From Nelumbo lutea (taxonomy: Eukaryota; Streptophyta; Magnoliopsida; Proteales; Nelumbonaceae): a stretch of DNA of 64,000 bases. The DNA is taken from NCBI GenBank assembly GCA_022828595.1, contig JAKGHH010000001.1, positions 71,482,401 through 71,546,400 on the forward strand, given 5' to 3'. The position numbers and the translations under genes are program-made. The first letter of the stretch is position 1; every line of letters begins with the position of its first letter. A model generated the notes under the pieces. The model did not search any database, was not told the origin of the DNA, and worked only from the letters and a program-made list of their open reading frames with translations. This document shows, piece after piece, positions 1 to 9,850 of the stretch.

Positions 1-468
1 GAAATCAACTGTTGGCAGTTTGGTTTCCATCAGAGAGAGTGCATTCCGATCATTACCCTTTGTCCGACAAAGTGGCTAATTCTGTCACTATGATCACCCA
101 CTCAGATGAATTCTCAAACTGCCCCAACATACACAGGTTTTGATTCCCGCTAAGGATCTCACTGATTGGCATATCAAAGGCAGCCTGATCCAACACCTAG
201 TGAAGTGTCATAATCGAGTCTAGGGGTCAGGTGTAATTTTCCAGTTTTGCCCATCTATCTCCAAGGTCCAGGGCAAGACTGGAAATCTGGTCCGGTTCAA
301 GGATTCAAGTAATCCCATACTACATGTGCCTCGGGTCTTACCCTGATGGCTGAGACAGGCCATCCCAACACTTGGTGGCACACCAGCATCAGCCTTGGCA
401 GGATAAATCTCCCCAGACTTATCCAACGGCTGTGAACATTTAAAACTAACATGAATCTCTATAAAAAT
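1..468 (-). mobile_element. Ty1/copia LTR fragment (C0)
   Basis: This stretch matches, almost base for base, the part of the long copia LTR found at 13814-14276 and 21336-21793. The LTR is in minus orientation. It enters from the left window edge and breaks off after the bases ctctataaa, about 130 bp before the LTR terminus, where gypsy RT sequence begins. No LTR end or target duplication is visible at this junction, so it looks like a deletion junction, not an insertion boundary. Confidence 0.8.
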
Positions 469-3273
469 GGACCCTACGGACGAAGAAAAAATAGCTTATA
501 ACTGAACTAGGCCTGTACTGTTACAAGGTCATGCCCTTCGGACTGAAAAATGCCGGGGCTACGTTCCAAAGACTTGTAAATAAGTTGTCTGAGCTATTGA
601 TCGGCAAGAAAATAGAATGTTATGTAGATGACATGGTTATCAAAACTCAGTTTTTACATGATTTAATAAAAAATTTGCATTCTGTTTTCAAAAATTTGCG
701 TAAGTTTAACAACAAACTAAACCCAAACAAGTGTGCCTTCGGTGTCACTTTGGGTAAATTCCTGGGATACATCGTCATCCGACGCGGCATTGAGGCCAAC
801 CCAAAAAAAATTAAGGCAATCCTAGATATGAGACCACCCCGGAAATTGAAGGAGATTTAGAGGCTGAATGGCCGTATAGCCGCTCTGAGCCGCTTCATGT
901 CCAAATCGGCAGATCGATGTCTGCCTTTCTTTAAGGCACTTAAAAGCAAAGGCTTTGAATGGACCGAAGAGTGCCAGATCGCATTTGACAAGCTCAAAAG
1001 GTAGCTTGCCAGTATCCTAGTCTTAACCCGACCTGAGGAGGGTGATGTTTTGGAGTTGTACATCTCTACAAGTGACGAGGTGGTCAGCTCGTTACTGATA
1101 AGAGAAGTAGATCAAGTCCGTGACCTATCTACTATGTTATCCAAGTGTTGCAGGGTGTAGAGATGAGATATCCAGAGATCGAAAAGTTGGTGTACGTGTT
1201 AGTCGTTGCAGCTCGGAAGCTTCGTCCATACTTCAAAGCTCATACTGTCGTCGTCCTCACCAACAAGCTTCTAAGGCAAGTCTTGCTCAAGCCCGAGGTC
1301 TCAGGTAGGTTGACAAAGTGGGCCATCGAACTCAGCGAATACGACCTCCAGTACAAGCCGCGAACCACTATCAAGGCCTAAGCCTTAGCTGACTTTATCG
1401 CGGAATGCACTTTCAGCACGAAGTCCTAGGCTGGTCAAGCCTGAGGCCCCCAGGTTGGATGAGCCCGAGGTTCCCAGGCCGGTTGGGCTCGAGCACCGTG
1501 AGGTAGCAACCAGTGTGTCTTCTCTCCTAGTTAGGTCGAACCCGAGCTAGGATGAAGAGCCCTGGATCCTTCACGTGGATGGATCATCCAACCAGTAGGG
1601 TAGCGGAGCTGGAATCATTCTGTAAGGGCCAAGCGGGGTGAAACTGGAATATGCGTTATGCTTTGAGTTCGCGATGTCCAACAATGAAGTGGAGTACGAG
1701 GCGTTAATAGCCGGGCTGACTCTAACAAATGAAATGAAAGCCAAGCACATCGTCATCTGTTATGATTCTTAGCTCGTGGTCGACCAAGTTATAGGTGAAT
1801 ATGAGGCTCATGAGTCAACCATGATCGCCTACTTAGCCAAAGTAAGAGAGGCTCTGCTCAACTTCCAGTTACACTTCATCAAGCAAATCCCGAGATCAGA
1901 GAATGCTGAGGCCGACACCCTGTCCCAGTTAGCCAACACCAGTGATAATACCATGAGAACCGTGTACATAGAGAACTTGCCTCGGCCTAGCATTGTCGGG
2001 GGGGCAAGGGAGATCGGTCCTATCAAGCAAGCAGAGCTGAGCTGGATCGACCCACTCGCGAGCTTCCTACTGCATGGGACCCTCCCTGTGGATCGTAATG
2101 CTGCCAAAAGGGTAGCGCGTCAAGCGGTCAAATACGTCATGATAGATGAACGACTGTACCGAATGTCTTACACGCTCCCCTATCTGCGCTGCTTGCGACC
2201 TTCCAAGGCCGAGCTCATGCTCTGCGACACTCATGAGGGCCTGTGTGGTGGACACTTGGGGGGCAGGACTCTCACCCAAAAAGCACTATGATAGGGATAC
2301 TACTGGCCAACGATGAAGGCAGATGCAATTAAGCTCATCAGAAGATGTGACAAGTGCCAGAAGCACGTTAACATCCACCACCAGCCTGCCACCGACCTGA
2401 AGTATCTCACCAGCCCGTAGCCTTTCGCACAGTGGGGGATCGATATACTCAGACCATTTCCACTAGCGGCAGGGCAAATGAGGTTTTTAGTGGTGGCAGT
2501 TGATTATTTCACTGAGTGGGTAGAAGCTAAACCTCACAACGATCACAGCGCGAAATGTGCAGAACTTCTTCTGAAGAATATAGTGTGTCATTTCGGACTA
2601 CCCCGTGTATTTATCTCTGACAATGGTAAGCAGTTCCGATGATATTAAATTCCAGAACTGGTGCAAAGATATGAAAATTCAACAAAACTTCACCTTGGTG
2701 GCGCAACCCTCAAGCAAACGGTCAAACGGAGGTTACGAACAGAGCCATTCTTTGCTGACTGAAGGCACGCCTCGACCGAGCTAAGGGACTATGGGTAGAC
2801 AAGCTACCCAGTGTACTATGGGCTTATCGGACACACGGTAAAGACCGCAACAGGCGAGACCCCTTCAACCTCACTTATGGCACAGAAGTAGACAATCCCA
2901 ACCGAGATCAAGGTTCCCACGCTACGTCTAGAAGTGTACGATGACAAAAGCAAACGAATACAAGCTATGCACCAACCTCAACCTACATGACGAGTAATGG
3001 ACCCTCGCGTACATTAGGACCGCAGCCTACTAGTAGAGAGTAGCTCGATACAATAACGCCATTGTCAAGAAGCGGAACTTCTGCTTCAGAGACCTGGTTC
3101 TTCGTAAAGTTATGGTGCCTAAGCCCAGTGTTGGTAAGCTCGGGCCAAATTGGGAAAGACCCTACCGAGTAAAGCGGGTGCTCAGGGACAGGAACGTATG
3201 AGCTCGAAACCCTAGAAGGGAAACAAGTACTCGGGCATGGAATATTGTCAACTTAAGGCAATATTACCTGTAA
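469..3273 (+). pseudogene. gypsy pol remnant (RT, RNase H, second RNase H, integrase) of G1
   Basis: Reverse transcriptase is recognisable at 469-860, with MPFGLKNAGATFQRLV and the catalytic YVDD box (about 630). RNase H follows at about 870-1381. The second RNase H domain, diagnostic of Tat gypsy elements, lies at about 1560-1925 and is followed by the linker to integrase (to 2291). Integrase runs from 2291 to the stop at 3271, recognisable by the CHFGLP-like core and the terminal NIVNL-QYYL motif seen in the other copies. Nonsense codons (for example at 858-860) and several frameshifts break the frame, especially in integrase, so no functional protein can be made. The upstream half of RT is missing. 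Orientation is opposite to G2-G4. Confidence 0.85.
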
Positions 3274-3289
3274 TCACCGAGCATAGTAG

Positions 3290-3720
3290 ACTACAAGTCG
3301 CTCCTAGAGAGTAAGGGCCAATATGTCGAGCTAACAAAAGACCTCGACACTATAAGACCCAGTCGCCTCTTCGGCATGGGCAAACTCCAGAAGTGGGTGG
3401 ACCGTGTCGCTCCCTGAGCCTAAGGGCCAAAATGCCGAGCTAACAAAGACCTTCAACACTATAAGACCCAGTCGCCTCTTCGGCATGGGCGAACTTCGAA
3501 AGGGGGTGGACCGTAGTAGCTCCTAGAGCCTAATGCCAAAATGCTAAGCTAACAAAGACCTCAGCACTATAAGATCCAGTTGCCACTTCGGCATAAGCAA
3601 ACTCTAGGAGAGTGAACTATAAGTCACTTTCCCAGCCTAAGGGCTAAAATGCCGAGCTAACGAAGACCTCGACACCGCTATAAGAACTTCTAACCGCTTC
3701 CATCGGGCATAGGGTAAGTA
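3290..3720 (+). repeat. tandem repeat, 4 units of about 107-110 bp, in G1 3' UTR
   Basis: The unit is anchored by a motif reading taagggccaa...gagctaacaaa followed by a GTCGCCTCTTCGGCATGGGC-type box. Anchors lie at 3312, 3421, 3531 and 3638, giving spacings of 109, 110 and 107 bp. The array starts about 20 bp after the integrase stop. The same unit appears reversed in G2 (three copies at 8458-8720) and about once in G3 (near 36380-36500). Confidence 0.85.
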
Positions 3721-4480
3721 TTCAGTACCAAAGACGCAGGCAGCTCGAGTGTGAATCCTGTTGATGCATAGGCCCGCTCCGGGATTATACAAGTTGGAGC
3801 TCATTAGGGACAAATCGACTTTCAACTTCAGTAACCCAGGTGTAGACAGGTCGGGCATATGCCTTTCACGTATATTGCCTCCACCCCGGTGATACATCAT
3901 AAAATCACCCCTACTAAGTACAGAGCGAGACAAGCTCAGGGTGACGATTAGTCGAGAAACGCCCACTACCGGAGTACCTACGCCTAACATTTTCTGAGTG
4001 AGAATAGTCACTTCGACAAAGAGTAAATCGGCATCAACACTTAGCAAAAAAAGAGAGGAACGATTCTACATTACTAGTTCTTATAAAAAAAAAGGCTGGC
4101 TAACAGCCCGAGAGAGTAATTCAACTAGGGCCTGAAGTCTCTCCACTGGACATTTGGAAGAAGGGCCGCAGCTCATCCCGGCTCCCAAAGTGTGAAGCCA
4201 AGTTGCTGGAGGCTTCCGAGCCCTCCAGAGGACTGGTACCCTCGGGGGAAAACCCAAGCTCCCCCCGGGCTTGAGGGGGACCTATGCCCTAGTTACCGTC
4301 CCATGCGGTATCCTAAACATTATCTAGACAACGACAGGGGACTCACCAGAAGAAATAAACTGAAGGAAAGCAAACGCAAACGGCGAGAGCATCGAGCAAA
4401 ACACGAGCGACAGGCGTAAACCTCAAAGACTAGAGCAAGGCAAGCTTTGCGCGTAAAAAATGAGGCCTGGGCGCCCTCCG
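3721..4480. other. G1 3' region with decayed antisense gene, no readable gene
   Basis: In G2, G3 and G4 the corresponding region holds the antisense Transposase_28-like gene. Here I see neither its conserved WEHDP nor QLHPN motifs on the minus strand. Only the promoter-proximal part (see 4481-4489) is still alignable. I found no other convincing coding sequence in this stretch. Confidence 0.5.
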
Positions 4481-4489
4481 TATTATATA
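4481..4489 (-). promoter_or_regulatory. relic TATA box of antisense gene promoter in G1
   Basis: On the minus strand this reads TATATAATA, followed by a GGAGGGC...CAGGCCTCA context that matches the region just after TATAAATA in G2 (6156-6163). It lies about 260 bp from the 3' LTR, as in the other copies. The gene it served has largely decayed. Confidence 0.45.
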
Positions 4490-4730
4490 GCCACTGTTGC
4501 CGCCGGAAAGCCAACATGAATCCAAATTAAAGCGAAATCCGACTGGCTCACAATAAGACGACCGCACGTCTTTTGAAACTAACAGGCAGTTTTGGCAGGA
4601 CGCTTTTTGGTGCCCGGAAAAACCTGAAAATCACACAACGGCCGATCTTAAGAGCAATCTTGAATTGTGGGTCAAATCCAACCCGTCCATTTCAGTAAAC
4701 TCCCCGCGCTTAGAGCAAAGACCTCTTACC

Positions 4731-4750
4731 CTGAGGAGTGGTGAGGCAAT
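4731..4750 (+). other. polypurine tract of G1
   Basis: A purine-rich run, ctgaggagtggtgaggcaat, directly abuts the TGATGG start of the 3' LTR at 4751. Polypurine tracts prime plus-strand DNA synthesis in LTR retrotransposons. The same motif, GAGTGGGGGGCAAT, precedes the LTR in G2, G3 and G4. Confidence 0.75.
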
Positions 4751-5323
4751 TGATGGGGGGTGATTTGACCCGACCATCCATAACTAGGTGACACGTGGAC
4801 ATGACTCGATGATAAGCGACAACTCAGCATTGATAGCTTGGCCACAAGCTCGGCGTAATGAGCTCGCTGAAATACCTAGCAGAACAGCTCGCCCACAAGA
4901 CAACTCGCTACAAAACGTCTTGCTGCTAGGCAGGTTGCTATTGCGAGCTCACTATTGATTTAACCGCGGCAGTCTTCAGCGAAACTTCTTATCCAACAAT
5001 AGGCCGTGACCTCATCAGACTGCTCCCACGTCTCTTGTTTGGCGGTTGCTGCATGCACCTGCCAAGTCCAGAAGGACTGACTGCTGCCACGTCTCACGTC
5101 AGGTGGCGGTCATGACATGCCAGACTCTGCATAACGTGCTCTCAACTGACCTAGGACCTTACCTCTGTGATGGTTACCTACACAAGTCGAATCAAGTCCT
5201 GGGCGAATAACAGTCTGTTCAGCAGAGAATCAGAGGCAGTTCACACCTGATTTGATTAGAGAATCAGAGGCCGTCACAAAATGGAGTTATTCTCTATGAT
5301 CCTTAGGAAAGTCAACTCAATCA
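4751..5323 (+). mobile_element. G1 3' LTR, partial
   Basis: Begins TGATGGGGGGTGATTTGACC, the plus-strand equivalent of the LTR starts of the minus-strand elements G2-G4. The right end is lost in the gap. A short duplication (agagaatcagaggc, twice between 5225 and 5270) lies near the gap. Confidence 0.75.
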
Positions 5324-5423
5324 NNNNNNNNNNNNNNNNNNNNNNNNNNNNNNNNNNNNNNNNNNNNNNNNNNNNNNNNNNNNNNNNNNNNNNNNNNNNN
5401 NNNNNNNNNNNNNNNNNNNNNNN
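5324..5423. other. assembly gap of 100 N
   Basis: Exactly 100 N, the usual placeholder for a scaffold gap of unknown size. It is flanked by gypsy LTRs in opposite orientation (plus on the left, minus on the right), so adjacency of G1 and G2 is not proven. Confidence 0.99.
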
Positions 5424-5854
5424 AATAGAAGCTTCCCTGAGAACATTGCATTGCCTAGTTGCAAGCTACTTCGTAAGCGAGCTATCAACTTGTCTTGAGC
5501 TACCCCTGGGGGGTTAGCAAAAAGGCTAAAGGGGGGGTTACTTTTGGGGGGTGGGAACATCCTAACAAAGGTTGGTCTATGGGGCAGTTCTTCTTCCTAA
5601 GAGCATAGAGCGAGCTAGTTTCTCTAGCCTTCGCGAGCTGAAAATAGTCTTGGAGTAATTCCATCTCGATAGCTCGGGGAACCTGGAGCTTGCATTGGTA
5701 GCGAGCTCGCCCTACAACGAGCTATGACATAGTGAGCTGCTTTACAGGCTCGTTACTTAGTTTGTTGTCTGACTATGATGCTGAGTTGTTGCTCGTGCTG
5801 AGTCAGGTCCACGTGTCATTATCTCAGTAGGTCGGGTCAAATCATCCTCTATCA
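5424..5854 (-). mobile_element. G2 3' LTR, partial
   Basis: Ends at the bases ctatca, the reverse complement of the LTR start TGATAG. It aligns with 28395-28798 over its whole length, sharing blocks such as acgagctatgacatagtgag. The portion to the left is in the gap. Confidence 0.8.
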
Positions 5855-5874
5855 ATTGCCCCCCACTCCTCGAG
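5855..5874 (-). other. polypurine tract of G2
   Basis: On the minus strand this reads GAGGAGTGGGGGGCAAT directly before the LTR start. This fixes the minus orientation of the element and puts the antisense gene between pol and the 3' LTR. Confidence 0.75.
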
Positions 5875-6155
5875 CTAAGAGTACTTCCTTAGCGTGAGGA
5901 GTTTGTGAAGTGTGACAGATTGATTTGACCGAAATTCAAACTTGACTGACTGCTCATATTAAATGCGTGCGCGGGAATCAGGGGATTTTCTGTTTCAGCC
6001 AGTCACATTTCGGTTTCGGTTTCGTGCAACCGTCACAACCTCAATCATCGGAGACATGCAGCCAGTCACATTTCAGTCTCAGAGCGTGCGGTTCGCTCGA
6101 CTACGAACCGTTAGATCTACCTTAATCTGGGCCATCAATTCAGAGGCACAAAGAC

Positions 6156-6163
6156 TATAAATA
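6156..6163 (+). promoter_or_regulatory. TATA box of antisense gene, copy A
   Basis: TATAAATA preceded by a conserved upstream block containing ccgtt-ga-ct and followed by GGAGGGCC. It lies 141 bp before the ATG at 6304. Matching boxes occur at 33690-33697 and 50809-50816 with the same spacing, which supports a real promoter inside the element on the strand opposite gag-pol. Confidence 0.6.
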
Positions 6164-6303
6164 GGAGGGCCCTCTAGGCCTCACTTTCTCTCACACCATC
6201 TTGCTGTCTTTGGATCCTGAGGTTCGCGCATCCATCTAGTCTACCCGAGTTCCTCACTTTACTTCGTTTCATCTTTTCCAGTGAGTCTCAATCACTGTCA
6301 ATC

Positions 6304-8087
6304 ATGTCTGGGTACCCGTACCATACTTATTATCGGGAAGGTAACCAGGACAATGATGCTCCCTCGAGCTCTAGGGGAGCTTGGGAGCAGGTTCCGAAGG
6401 CTCGAAAGACCTCCGGTTATGTGGCCTCTACTTCTCGGGGGAGGGAGCCTGACACCTTTGGTCCTTCTTCTATGACGGCGGAGAGACTCAGGTCTCTAAT
6501 CCGCTATTTTCACCTTCTTGGGGACCTCGTCTACAATCTCCCCACTGGTAACTTTCCTTGGGAGCATGGTCCCAATGATATAGTTATCTTCCAGAAACAG
6601 CTTGAGGCTGGCCCTGCGTCTCCCCCTGCACTCCCTAATAGTGGAGGTGCTAAACCATTTTAATGTCACCATCGGTCAGCTTCATCCCAACGCTATTCGG
6701 AATATGATTGGGACTATATCTTTGTGTTATGAGTATTGTCTCCCCTTGAACCTTGACATTTTTGCCTCTATTCTTTGTATAAAAAATGCCACTCCCGGGG
6801 CTCCATCGGAGAGGCATTTTTACTACCTCTCTCCCCGCCACGGCTATAAGCTCTTGTACGAGCTACCAAATAAGATTCCCGCCTGGAAGCAGGATTATTT
6901 TATGGTCCGTAACCCCTAGGGGTGGCCCTTCCAAACTTCTTGGAGGGGTGTCATCCAGGACCTCGGGGCCGAGCTGGACCCTGAAACTCAAAAAACGATG
7001 CTATCCTAGGCATCAATAGGCTTCCTCTGTTTGGACTACTTGGCCGAGGAGAAGCTCACGCATGCTGGCCTGAGCCCGGGTAGGTTGCCTTTTTAGGTCG
7101 CGCAGTGCCTTGTAACAATATTGTGTATACATTCATTTTTGTTCTTATCGTATTAATATCTTGTGGTTTCTTTTTGGCAGCCATCATGTCTAGCATTGAC
7201 GCACGCCGCCTCCTCTCTAGTAACTAGAAGTGCAAAGTGAAGAGGTCGCGCCTTGACCGGACTCCCCCCTCTGAGGGTACTAAGTTCGAGTTTGCTGAGG
7301 CAAGCTTCACTTCTCCTCCCGCCCGAAGTTCCGCTGCCTCCATCTGAAGGAGATGCTGGCAGGGCTAACTTCGAGGAGGGTGAGCTCCCACAGCAAGGGG
7401 TGATTCCTCCTGGTCCTTCTCAGCCATTTCCCTACCTGCAGCTCCCAGTGGGGAGCTGGAAGGGTGTGAATGACTATGTTGTGGCTCGTCAGAGGATCCG
7501 AAGGGCGACCTGCAATGACGAGGTGGCTAAGTGAGGGTCGATAGAGCCTGGGGATCTTTTCATGCTCGCCGCCTCTCACTGTATGGTGGTAAGTGGTCCT
7601 TCCCTTCCTCTCCTTTTTTGCTTCGTTTTGTTGCCTTCTGACTTTAGTCTTTTGTTGGTAGGTGAACACCACCATCCACGCCATGGCCCTCCAAACACAC
7701 ATCCACTCCGACAACGCTCACAACCAGAGGGCCATCGTTCAGAAGCTCTAGGGCGAGCTTGACTGGACTCGGGGTGAGCTCCTTCACACTCGCAAGGGGA
7801 GTGAGTCCCAGGAGCTGCTCATCCGAGACCAGGAGGCACAGATCGCTAGGCTTTCTGAAGAGAGCGTGCGCTACAAGGAGGAGTCGTCGAGGGTGGCAGT
7901 GGAGAGGGAGCTCCTTCGGCAACAGGTGCAGGACTTGGAGTCCACTCTTCTGGACCGAACTCGAAACTTTGACAACATGGTAGAGGCCGAGCATGAGAAG
8001 GTAGTCTGGGACTTTAAGGAGTCCCAGGAATATCACGACCTCCAGGTTGTGCCTTTATCTCCTATCAAACTTTCTCAAGCTATTTAG
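6304..8087 (+). pseudogene. antisense Transposase_28-like gene, copy A (in G2), broken
   Basis: Predicted exons are 6304-7079, 7181-7588 and 7662-8087. Exon 1 encodes the conserved domain with FPWEHGPND near residue 80 and GQLHPNAIRNM after it. A frameshift near 6600 splits this domain, and a TAG at about 6917 and another frameshift break it again. Intron 1 (7080-7180) has GT-AG ends and the same position as in the other copies. Exon 2 starts with a basic cluster (KCKVKRSR), with an in-frame TAG before it. Intron 2 (7589-7661) is also GT-AG. Exon 3 is a charged heptad-rich coiled coil (RYKEESSRVAVERELLRQQV). The family resembles Pfam Transposase_28, putative gypsy type transposon, as I remember it. 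Molecular role is unknown; nuclear location is only inferred from the basic cluster. Confidence 0.7.
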
Positions 8088-8457
8088 CTCGGTTTTTTTT
8101 TTCTTTTTTGTAATAGTAATGAAATTTCTTTTTCTTCAAAGTATGGCGTGCTCCCTGTATTTTTTGCTAAAGCGATCTCATCACCCTAGCTATTAGCACT
8201 ACATACCTAAAGTAGGACTTTTCGGTAGTCGTTATCCCGAGCTGTCCCTTAACGTTCAAGGCATTTCTATGGTATACCACAAAGTGATTACCATGTAAGC
8301 CCGAACTATGCGCTTGTTGGTGATTCCTTAGTTCAACCAACGTACTAAGACGAGCTATGCTTCATAAGGTTTAAACCGAGCCGCTTACACCTCTGATATT
8401 TCATACTCTGCCTTCGCCACTGAAGGGGCTAATTCTTTCTTGATGCCAAGATCTTAG
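8088..8457. other. G2 spacer between antisense gene and tandem array
   Basis: T-rich sequence like the 3' UTR of the antisense gene (tttttttttcttttttgtaatag, compare 35929-35945 in G3), then a single unit at about 8265-8315 resembling the 62-bp repeat amplified in G3 at 36040-36270. No gene seen. Confidence 0.5.
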
Positions 8458-8720
8458 TTAGCTCAGTTTTTCAGCCCTTAAGTAGAGGGTGATTTATAGT
8501 CTACCCTTGAATTTTTCCCATGCCATGAAGGCGACTAGGTATTATTGCATCGAGGCCGTGTTAGCTCAGCATTTTGGCCCTTAGGCTTCTAGGAGTGACT
8601 CATGGTCTACGAAGTAGTTTGCCCATGCCGTAGAGGCGACTGGGTCTTGTTGCGTTGAGGTTGTGTTAGCTTAGCATTCTGGCCCTTAGGCCTTGAGAGT
8701 GACTCGTGGTCTACTCAGTA
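8458..8720 (-). repeat. tandem repeat, about 3 units of 104 bp, in G2 3' UTR
   Basis: Anchors of the form gttagctcag occur at about 8458, 8561 and 8666, a period of 103-105 bp. Each unit holds a gtgactc-tggtctac box and a gcccttagg box. It is the reverse-strand counterpart of the G1 array and ends next to the integrase stop. Confidence 0.8.
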
Positions 8721-8721
8721 G

Positions 8722-9850
8722 TTACAGGTAATATTGGCTTAAGTTGACAATATTCCATGCCCGAGGTACTTGTTTCCCTTCAAGGGTTTCGAGTTCATTT
8801 GTTCCTTTCTCGAGCACCCGTTTCACTCGGTAGGGTCCTTCCCAATTTGGTCCAAACTTGCTAGTGCCGGGCTCAGGTACCATAACTTTACGAAGGACAA
8901 GGTCGCCGACACGGAGGTTCTGCTTCTTGACCCTGGCGTTATAGTACCGAGCTACTCTTTGTTGGTAAGCTACGATCCTGATATATGCGAGGTTTCTTAC
9001 TTCATCGAGTAGGTCGAGGTTGGTACGTAGCTCGCCTTCATTTGCCTTGTCATCATTTGCTTCCAGTCGTAGCGAGGGAACCTCGATCTCAGCTGGGATG
9101 ACTGCTCTGGTGCCATAGGTGAGGTTGAAGGGAGTTTCTCCTATGGCGGTCTTCTCTGTGGTTCGGTAAGCCCATAGAACGCTGGGTAGCTCGTCTACTA
9201 ACAGTCTTTTAGCTCGGTCTAGGCACGCTTTTAGTCCGCAGAGTATAGCTCTGTTTGTCACTTCTGCTTGGTCGTTTGCTTGAGGGTGCGTGACCAAAGT
9301 GAAGTTTTGTCGGATCCCCATGTCTTGGCACCGGTTCTGGAATTTGATGTCCTCGAACCGCTTTCCGTTATCAGAGATTAATACCCAAGGTAATCCGAAG
9401 TGGCACACTATGTTCTTCCAAAAGAACATAGTATATCGATGCCCACTTGGTGAAATAATCCACTACTACCACTAGAAATTTTCTCTGGCCTGTTGCGGAT
9501 GGAAATGGTCCAAGTATATCAATGCCCAATTGCACAAAAGGCCACTGGCTAGTGAGATACTTGAGATCGGCAGCGGGTTGATGGTGGATGTTGGCATGTC
9601 TCTGGCACTTGTCACACTTTCAGACGAGCTCAATGGCGTATGCTTTCATTGTTGGCCAGTAGTATCCCTGTCGTAGTGCTTTTTGGGCGAGGGCCCTGCC
9701 CCCCAAGTGTCCGCCGCACAGGCCCTCATGAGTGTCGCAGAGCACGAACTCGGCTTCGAAAGGTCGCAAGCAGCGTAGGTAGGGGAGCGTGTAGGATTTT
9801 CAGTACAGTCGTTCGTATATTATGACATATTTGGCTGCCTAATGCTCTAC
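8722..9850 (-). pseudogene. gypsy integrase of G2
   Basis: The minus strand from 9429 to 8722 is open for 235 codons. It contains part of the catalytic core (HFGLPWVLISDNG; the DNG Asp is the second catalytic acid), the ANDQAEVTNR motif with the catalytic Glu, and the C-terminal WEGPYRVKRVLE and WNIVNLSQYYL motifs. The N-terminal part continues to about 9850 but has stops. Integrase inserts the cDNA into the host genome. This is the best preserved integrase among the gypsy copies here. Copia C1 interrupts the element directly upstream. Confidence 0.85.

Larger units (their letters stand above)
469..5323 (+). mobile_element. Ty3/gypsy Tat-type element G1, 5'-truncated
   Basis: A plus-strand gypsy remnant starting inside reverse transcriptase and running through both RNase H domains, integrase, a tandem repeat array, the residue of an antisense gene, a polypurine tract and the first 573 bp of the 3' LTR. 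The 5' LTR, gag, protease and first half of RT are absent. The element runs into the assembly gap. Its LTR differs clearly from those of G2-G4, so it is a separate subfamily. Confidence 0.85.

Noticed and set aside
3637..4047. 136-codon open frame on the minus strand in G1 3' UTR
   Set aside because: It runs through the fourth tandem unit and shows none of the conserved motifs of the antisense gene; low-complexity chance frame.
5281..5560. Open frames across the N block
   Set aside because: They exist only because N is not read as a stop.
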